A stretch of 64,000 nt of DNA from Deltaproteobacteria bacterium. Its GTDB lineage: Bacteria > UBA10199 > JADGCS01. Of this stretch, positions 59,778 through 64,000 are shown piece by piece. The notes beneath the pieces are model-generated. The model did not search any database and was not told the origin of the DNA. It saw nothing but the letters and a program-made list of their open reading frames with translations. The stretch is from NCBI GenBank assembly GCA_024233595.1, contig JACKPK010000002.1, positions 124,001 to 188,000 of the forward strand, written 5' to 3'. The position numbers and the translations under genes are program-made. The stretch's first letter is position 1. Every line of letters begins with the position of its first letter.

Positions 59778-60578
59778 TCATTTTGTTTGGTATATTTTGT
59801 TGTTTTGCTTAAGTGCTGAGCAGCATTCGCTGAGACACAATATTTTGTGTTTGTTGGCGTTTATGTGTTGAGCAATGGCTTGAATTTCTTCTCGAGAAAA
59901 ACGTGTGATGTCTTCTGGTAATTGTAATTGGTTTTTGACTCCTTCAAATATTTCTGTGCCAATTTGGTCAAAAGGTGGATTGGTTTCGGTACAAATTTTT
60001 AAATACTCGAAGATGATATATAACTTAGAGGTTTCTGATTTAAAACGAGATAATAAGTTTTTATTTTGTTGTTTCGTTAAATAATAAGAAAGACCTTCGA
60101 CAATCACAATGCTGGGATTTTTTTTATCCCAACCAGATTTTTGTAGTTTGATGATCACTTCATCTGGGTTGCTTACGTTCGCCTGTACAAAATTGAGTTG
60201 TTTTTTGTATTTAGGATAAATGTTTGAAATGAGCTTTTCTTTTTCGAATAAATTGGCGATGTCGACGTCAAATCCGATCAAATTGCTATGTGTACTTGTT
60301 AAATACAAACATAAAGGATCAAGGCCAGCGCCTAAGCTTATGATTTGAGTTGGTCTATTAATTTTTTCTAAAAATTCTTTAATAAATAATTGAACAATAA
60401 TTTTTCGGCTTTGCATGGCTTGATCAAAATGAGGCCAATTTAAATACTTTTGGTTGAGTATTTCTTCTCCGGCAGAGAGGTCGAGTTGATTAAAGTATTT
60501 TGTACAAACAGAGGAATTGTAGAAATCTTTGCCAAGCCATAAAAGAACCAGTGCTGATGTTGCAGGCAATGTTAGCAT
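59778..60578 (-). CDS. LCM-type (leucine carboxyl methyltransferase-like) SAM enzyme
   Basis: This encodes 266 residues. Motif I is TQIISLGAGLDPLCLYL, the acidic strand LIGFDVDIANLFEKEK binds SAM, and EGLSYYL corresponds to the EGVLMYL segment of the LCM/PPM1 family. Bacterial members methylate small carboxylates or unknown targets; the function here is open. The gene is intact but much more AT-rich than its neighbours. It is flanked by the two copies of the 200-bp direct repeat and a dead Sel1 gene, suggesting it came in with foreign DNA. No clear ribosome site is visible. Confidence 0.7.
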   Translation of the reverse strand: MLTLPATSALVLLWLGKDFYNSSVCTKYFNQLDLSAGEEILNQKYLNWPHFDQAMQSRKIIVQLFIKEFLEKINRPTQIISLGAGLDPLCLYLTSTHSNLIGFDVDIANLFEKEKLISNIYPKYKKQLNFVQANVSNPDEVIIKLQKSGWDKKNPSIVIVEGLSYYLTKQQNKNLLSRFKSETSKLYIIFEYLKICTETNPPFDQIGTEIFEGVKNQLQLPEDITRFSREEIQAIAQHINANKHKILCLSECCSALKQNNKIYQTK

Positions 60579-60627
60579 TAAAGATCTTTAAGTGGAATTT
60601 AATCTAGAATCAACTACAGCGAAGAAG

Positions 60628-60826
60628 AATTTAATGAAAAATGAACAGTGAACAATTAAGAATTAATAGTGAATGAAATAATTGTTAATTAAAAAATTTA
60701 AACATTCATTATTAATTTTTAACTTTTAATTCTTCATTATTCATTAAATAAAGTATTGCCATTATTTTTGAAGCGCTTCGTCGCTTGGAAGAAATGCCTG
60801 AGGAAGAGAAAAGGAAGATTGGGTTT
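60628..60826. repeat. About 200-bp direct repeat, copy 2
   Basis: This is the second copy of 58741-58941, including the AT-rich hairpin and the GAAGCGCTTCGTCGCTTGG and AAATGCCTGAGGAAGAGAAA words. The stretch 60579-60887 otherwise holds no gene. Confidence 0.8.
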
Positions 60827-60887
60827 GTGAGGTGAAGAAAATTCTTTTCCTTGTCCCCGTGAATTCAAATGGCTATGAGTAAAACGT

Positions 60888-62093
60888 ATGCAGGAATTGG
60901 TTATCATTGGAGCCGGATACGCGGGACTTGCGGCGTTTGCCGCGGCCACGCAAGCAGGGCAATCGCCTATTTTAATCGCCAAGGATTTTGGTGGGTCGCG
61001 TTTTTTCAGTGGTGCTTTTGATGTTTTGGATCCTGCGTTTCAGCTCGGGAGCTTTCAGGTTTCTCAGACGCCAAGCACCAAAGAGCTACTTTCTCAATTT
61101 ATACGCGTGCACCCGCAGCATCTTTACGCCAAATTTGGGGCTGCTGATTTTGATTTTGTGAATCGCGCCAAAGAGTTTTGCTCGTTTTATCATTTGCCAG
61201 CCGTCTTTGAAGACAACATGATTGCGTGTTTTGGTTCCAGCGGCAAAGCAAAGTGGAGTGCTGGAGCCATGGCAGGACAAGGGCTGCGGCAAAGTGAATT
61301 GGCCGAGATCAAAAAGGTGGTGCTTGTCAATGTGTCCGCACTCACCGATTACCCTGCGGGACTCATTGCCAAAAACTTAAAAAAACAATTCAATGACGTG
61401 ACGGTGCTCACGGTTGATTTGGGTGCATTAAACGCCACGGCTCCGTTGGCGCATGTGAATCAACTCATGGATGCGGGCGATCTTTTTGAAAAACTGTGTG
61501 GGGCTCTTGCTGGTGTGGCAGGGTCTAATGCTGTGATCATGATGCCGCCGATTTTGGGTGTGCGGTCGTTTCAAAAACACCATCAAGAATTACGCGAACG
61601 ATTTTCGGCAAAAACTCTGGAACTGCTTTCGGTTTTGCCATCTATTAGCGGCGAGCGCGCGCATCAGTTTATTTTAAAAAAACTCGCTGAGTTCCCGAAG
61701 CGTTTTGTGCAGCAAGAGATTTTGTCTGTGGAGTGCGCGGACAATGTTTTTAATCTGAAACTAAGCGATCAACAAATCGAAGCCAAAAAAGTCATTCTGG
61801 CCACGGGTAAATTTGTCGGCGGTGGCGTGCGTCGCGAAGGCCGGTTTTTTGAAACCCTTTTTGACCTGCCTCTTATTGATGCGCAGCAGGTGCCGGTGAA
61901 AGGCAAGACCATGATTCAGCTTTCGCACGCGCGTGCCGAACAAAATCAGGATTTTATGGGCGTTGGCGTGAACTGGGAACAGTCGCCGTCGGCATTGCAA
62001 CCCTGCGGGCATGTGCTGGGCGGATTTGACTTCGCACGCGAAAAATGTGGCTTTGGAATCAGCCTGATTTCAGCCCATAAGTCGTTAAATTAA
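60888..62093 (+). CDS. glpB: Anaerobic glycerol-3-phosphate dehydrogenase subunit B-like flavoprotein
   Basis: This encodes 401 residues with an FAD-binding Rossmann start (ELVIIGAGYAGLAAFAAATQAG), FFSGAFDVLDPAF as in GlpB, and a second nucleotide-type strand (KKVILATGKFVGGGVRREG). In the GlpABC enzyme the B subunit passes electrons between GlpA and the Fe-S subunit. No glpA or glpC lies beside it, so the assignment to GlpB rather than a related FAD protein is moderate. It ends in an ordinary terminus with no obvious terminator. Confidence 0.75.
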   Translation: MQELVIIGAGYAGLAAFAAATQAGQSPILIAKDFGGSRFFSGAFDVLDPAFQLGSFQVSQTPSTKELLSQFIRVHPQHLYAKFGAADFDFVNRAKEFCSFYHLPAVFEDNMIACFGSSGKAKWSAGAMAGQGLRQSELAEIKKVVLVNVSALTDYPAGLIAKNLKKQFNDVTVLTVDLGALNATAPLAHVNQLMDAGDLFEKLCGALAGVAGSNAVIMMPPILGVRSFQKHHQELRERFSAKTLELLSVLPSISGERAHQFILKKLAEFPKRFVQQEILSVECADNVFNLKLSDQQIEAKKVILATGKFVGGGVRREGRFFETLFDLPLIDAQQVPVKGKTMIQLSHARAEQNQDFMGVGVNWEQSPSALQPCGHVLGGFDFAREKCGFGISLISAHKSLN

Positions 62094-62150
62094 TAACGCT
62101 TTCTTGCTAGCGACAAGCTAAGCAAATTTGTGCCAAAAAATTGTCAAAAG

Positions 62151-62186
62151 AGGATGGACAAGACCGTCAAGTCTCTGTACCATCCT
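62151..62186. promoter_or_regulatory. Hairpin upstream of the histidine kinase gene
   Basis: AGGATGG (62151) and CCATCCT (62180-62186) enclose a smaller AAGAC...GTCT stem. There is no T-run, so a leader structure or binding site is more likely than a terminator. Confidence 0.4.
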
Positions 62187-62259
62187 GAAAAAGGTGTCAT
62201 CCAATTGATGATTTATACGACTTTTGGTTGGTCACATTCTTATTTTGATAAGGGATAAA

Positions 62260-63435
62260 ATGGCAGAAAAGAATCAGTCTGCAGGTCAAAGCGCTGAACT
62301 GGGAACTTTGCAAAAGCGAGTGGCCGAGTTGGAGCAATTGGTCGAGGTCATTTCTCGCAGCAAGAACATGTGGGAAACCACCTTCGATGTCATCAGCGAT
62401 CCGGTGCTTGTGATCAATCCCGACTTTTCGATTTCTCGTGCTAACAAGGCACTGGCTAAGGCTTGTGATTTAGACATCCGCCAGGTTGTGGGGCAAAAAT
62501 GCTACAAGGTTTTTGCTGGACGGGAAGCGCCGTGTGAAAAATGCCCGGTGTCAGACACCATTAAAAGCACGGTGCCACACAGTTCCGAATTAGAACCATT
62601 TAAAAATAATCGTCAGTATCATGTGAACGCGTACTCGGCTCATCATTTATTTTCAGAAAACGACGAGAGCATTGTTTTGCATTACCGCGACATCACCGAT
62701 GAAAAATTCCTGCACAAAAAACTCATGCACAGTGAAAAAATGGCGGCCGTGGGAACCTTGGCTGGTGGCATTGCGCACGAGGTTAACAATCCGCTCGGTG
62801 GCATTTTGGCATTTGTGCAATTGGTGATGCGTCAATTGCCCGATGATCACAGCTCGCAAGAAGACCTTAAAGAAATTGAAGACGCAGCTTTGCGTTGCAA
62901 AAAAATAGTACGCAATCTTTTGGATTTTTCTCGGCAAGAATTTCAAGAAGCCATGGATGCGGTGCGCTTGGATGAAGTGGTGCAAAAAACACTGGGCATG
63001 GTGCGGCTTAATGCCAAACAAGCTGATGTTGAACTCACTCTTGATCTTAAAGAAGATCTGCCAAGCATTCACGGCGACTTTAACAAACTTCAGCAGGTGT
63101 TATTGAATTTGGTGGGCAATGCTTTGCATGCCATGAAAAACTGTCAGGCGCGTAAGTTAAGCCTGTCGACCTTTTGCAATCCAGAGCAATCCAAAATCTT
63201 TTTGCAGGTGCAAGATTCGGGAACGGGAATCGACAAAAAAGTTTTGAATCGTATTTTTGATCCCTATTACACCACCAAAGGCCAAGGAGAAGGCACCGGT
63301 TTGGGACTTTCGATCACGTATAAAATTATTCAAGAACATCACGGCAAGATCGATGTGGAAAGTGAACTCAACAAAGGCACGACCATCACGATTTCTTTTC
63401 CAGCGATCCGCAATATTCAGGAGACAAGCATATGA
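62260..63435 (+). CDS. PAS-domain sensor histidine kinase, NtrB-like
   Basis: I start it at the ATG at 62260 (AAGGGA upstream), giving 391 residues. Residues 35-150 form a PAS domain with a Cys cluster (QKCYKVFAGREAPCEKC) that could bind a metal, Fe-S cluster or heme. The H-box is GGIAHEVNNPLGG, with His173 phosphorylated. The HATPase domain has NLVGNALHAM, DSGTGID, FDPYYTTKGQGEGTGLGLSI. There is no membrane segment, so it is cytosolic. Its stop overlaps the response-regulator start by 4 bases. Confidence 0.93.
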   Translation: MAEKNQSAGQSAELGTLQKRVAELEQLVEVISRSKNMWETTFDVISDPVLVINPDFSISRANKALAKACDLDIRQVVGQKCYKVFAGREAPCEKCPVSDTIKSTVPHSSELEPFKNNRQYHVNAYSAHHLFSENDESIVLHYRDITDEKFLHKKLMHSEKMAAVGTLAGGIAHEVNNPLGGILAFVQLVMRQLPDDHSSQEDLKEIEDAALRCKKIVRNLLDFSRQEFQEAMDAVRLDEVVQKTLGMVRLNAKQADVELTLDLKEDLPSIHGDFNKLQQVLLNLVGNALHAMKNCQARKLSLSTFCNPEQSKIFLQVQDSGTGIDKKVLNRIFDPYYTTKGQGEGTGLGLSITYKIIQEHHGKIDVESELNKGTTITISFPAIRNIQETSI

Positions 63436-64000
63436 AGGCAAAAATCCTCGTTGTTGATGACGAATCAGCAATCAGAAAGGCATTGAGCAAGTTTTTAACA
63501 ACGCTCGATTACGATGTTGATTCGGCTGGCGATGGCGCAGAAGCGATCGAAAAAGCCAAAGACAAAATTTACGATTTGGTGATCTCTGATCTCATGATGC
63601 CCAATATGTCGGGCATTGAGCTCATTGCCAAACTCAAAGAAATGCACCCAAACATCATCTCGATCATCATGACGGGTTTTGGAACCATCGAAAGTGCGGT
63701 CGAAGCCATTAAAGCGGGGGCCTTTCACTACATCACCAAACCTTTTGAGCTAGACGATGTCGCTATGTTGGTTGAAAAGGCACTGCGTTTTAAATCCTTA
63801 GAAGCAGACAACGCGCGTTTGGCAAAACAGGTTAAAGACAAATACAATTTTGAAAACATTGTGGGTTGCTCTGATGCGCTTCGCGATGTCTTTAAAATGG
63901 TTGAACGTGTTGCCGAAACTGATTCCAACGTTTTGATTTTGGGCGAAAGTGGCACGGGCAAAGAACTCATTGCGCGTGCGATTCATTTTAATAGTCCTCG
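63432..64000 (+). CDS. NtrC-family sigma-54 activator, 5' part (runs off the window)
   Basis: This begins with an ATG at 63432 that overlaps the kinase stop (ATGA) and is open to the window edge. The receiver domain starts AKILVVDDESAIRKAL; the phosphorylated Asp is Asp53 (VISDLMMPNMSG), Thr81 (IMTGFG) and Lys103 (YITKPF) complete the site. A linker leads to the AAA+ sigma-54 domain with IVGCSDALRDVF and Walker A GESGTGKELIARAIHF. It presumably drives sigma-54 promoters under control of the kinase encoded just upstream. The HTH end is beyond the window. Confidence 0.93.
   Translation, partial: MKAKILVVDDESAIRKALSKFLTTLDYDVDSAGDGAEAIEKAKDKIYDLVISDLMMPNMSGIELIAKLKEMHPNIISIIMTGFGTIESAVEAIKAGAFHYITKPFELDDVAMLVEKALRFKSLEADNARLAKQVKDKYNFENIVGCSDALRDVFKMVERVAETDSNVLILGESGTGKELIARAIHFNSP

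Overview
The window is bacterial chromosome, densely coded, with no plasmid or phage backbone. The gene set suggests an uncultured, didermic, motile, respiring relative of the Deltaproteobacteria or Bdellovibrionota. It includes a nuo operon, sucCD, carAB, dnaG-rpoD, tatC, motAB, pseBC for flagellin glycosylation, Lgt/LspA lipoprotein machinery, several lipoproteins, sigma-54-type promoters and an NtrB/NtrC-type pair. This placement is inferred from gene content only; there is no rRNA here.

Layout. 1-1317: a frameshifted phosphatase-like pseudogene and a repeat-filled gap. 1318-4788: two hypothetical genes, then a DsbA-like fusion, lspA and lgt. 4779-12149: an accessory block with two zinc-metallopeptidase-like proteins, DUF971 and EVE proteins, a BrnT/BrnA toxin-antitoxin pair, and two twin secreted proteins whose flanks are near-identical but whose cores have diverged. 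12164-18178: nuoABCDEFG on the minus strand, interrupted by two different palindromic repeats. 18208-21108: a MntA/HepT pair between perfect 57-bp direct repeats, a Gly-rich protein, and a second toxin-antitoxin-like pair (XRE plus AbiEii-like). 21206-33267: sucCD, ndk, an ABC uptake system split by an acidic lipoprotein gene and a repeat island, and carAB. 33385-33860: a DUF559 nuclease gene enclosed by terminal inverted repeats. 33933-41772: SDR, BKACE-type enzyme, a membrane-anchored Mrr-like protein, motAB, a methyltransferase with a Rieske protein, NamZ-like protein, and a small gene with a sigma-54 promoter and CsrA-like hairpins. 42082-49919: tatC, rpoD with a histone-H1-like tail, dnaG, truA, tadA, lipoprotein and ygfZ. 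50120-56499: DUF423, the pseB-pseC-globin-DUF885 operon, a YgjP-like metallopeptidase, tRNA-Ala and small genes. 56763-60887: decaying comM and Sel1-repeat genes and an AT-rich methyltransferase between repeats. 60888-64000: GlpB-like protein and an NtrB/NtrC-type pair that runs off the window.

Three themes stand out. First, several families of dispersed palindromic repeats fill the intergenic space, sit inside operons and supply stop codons; one family matches the ends of the DUF559 element, which is the best candidate for an undescribed mobile system. Second, at least six sites fit the sigma-54 consensus (GG-N10-GC with TGG and TTGC). They lie upstream of secreted or envelope genes, pseB and a gene of unknown function, and two of them predict almost leaderless mRNAs. 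Third, three genes here are visibly decaying (phosphatase-like, comM, Sel1), while the neighbouring housekeeping genes are intact.
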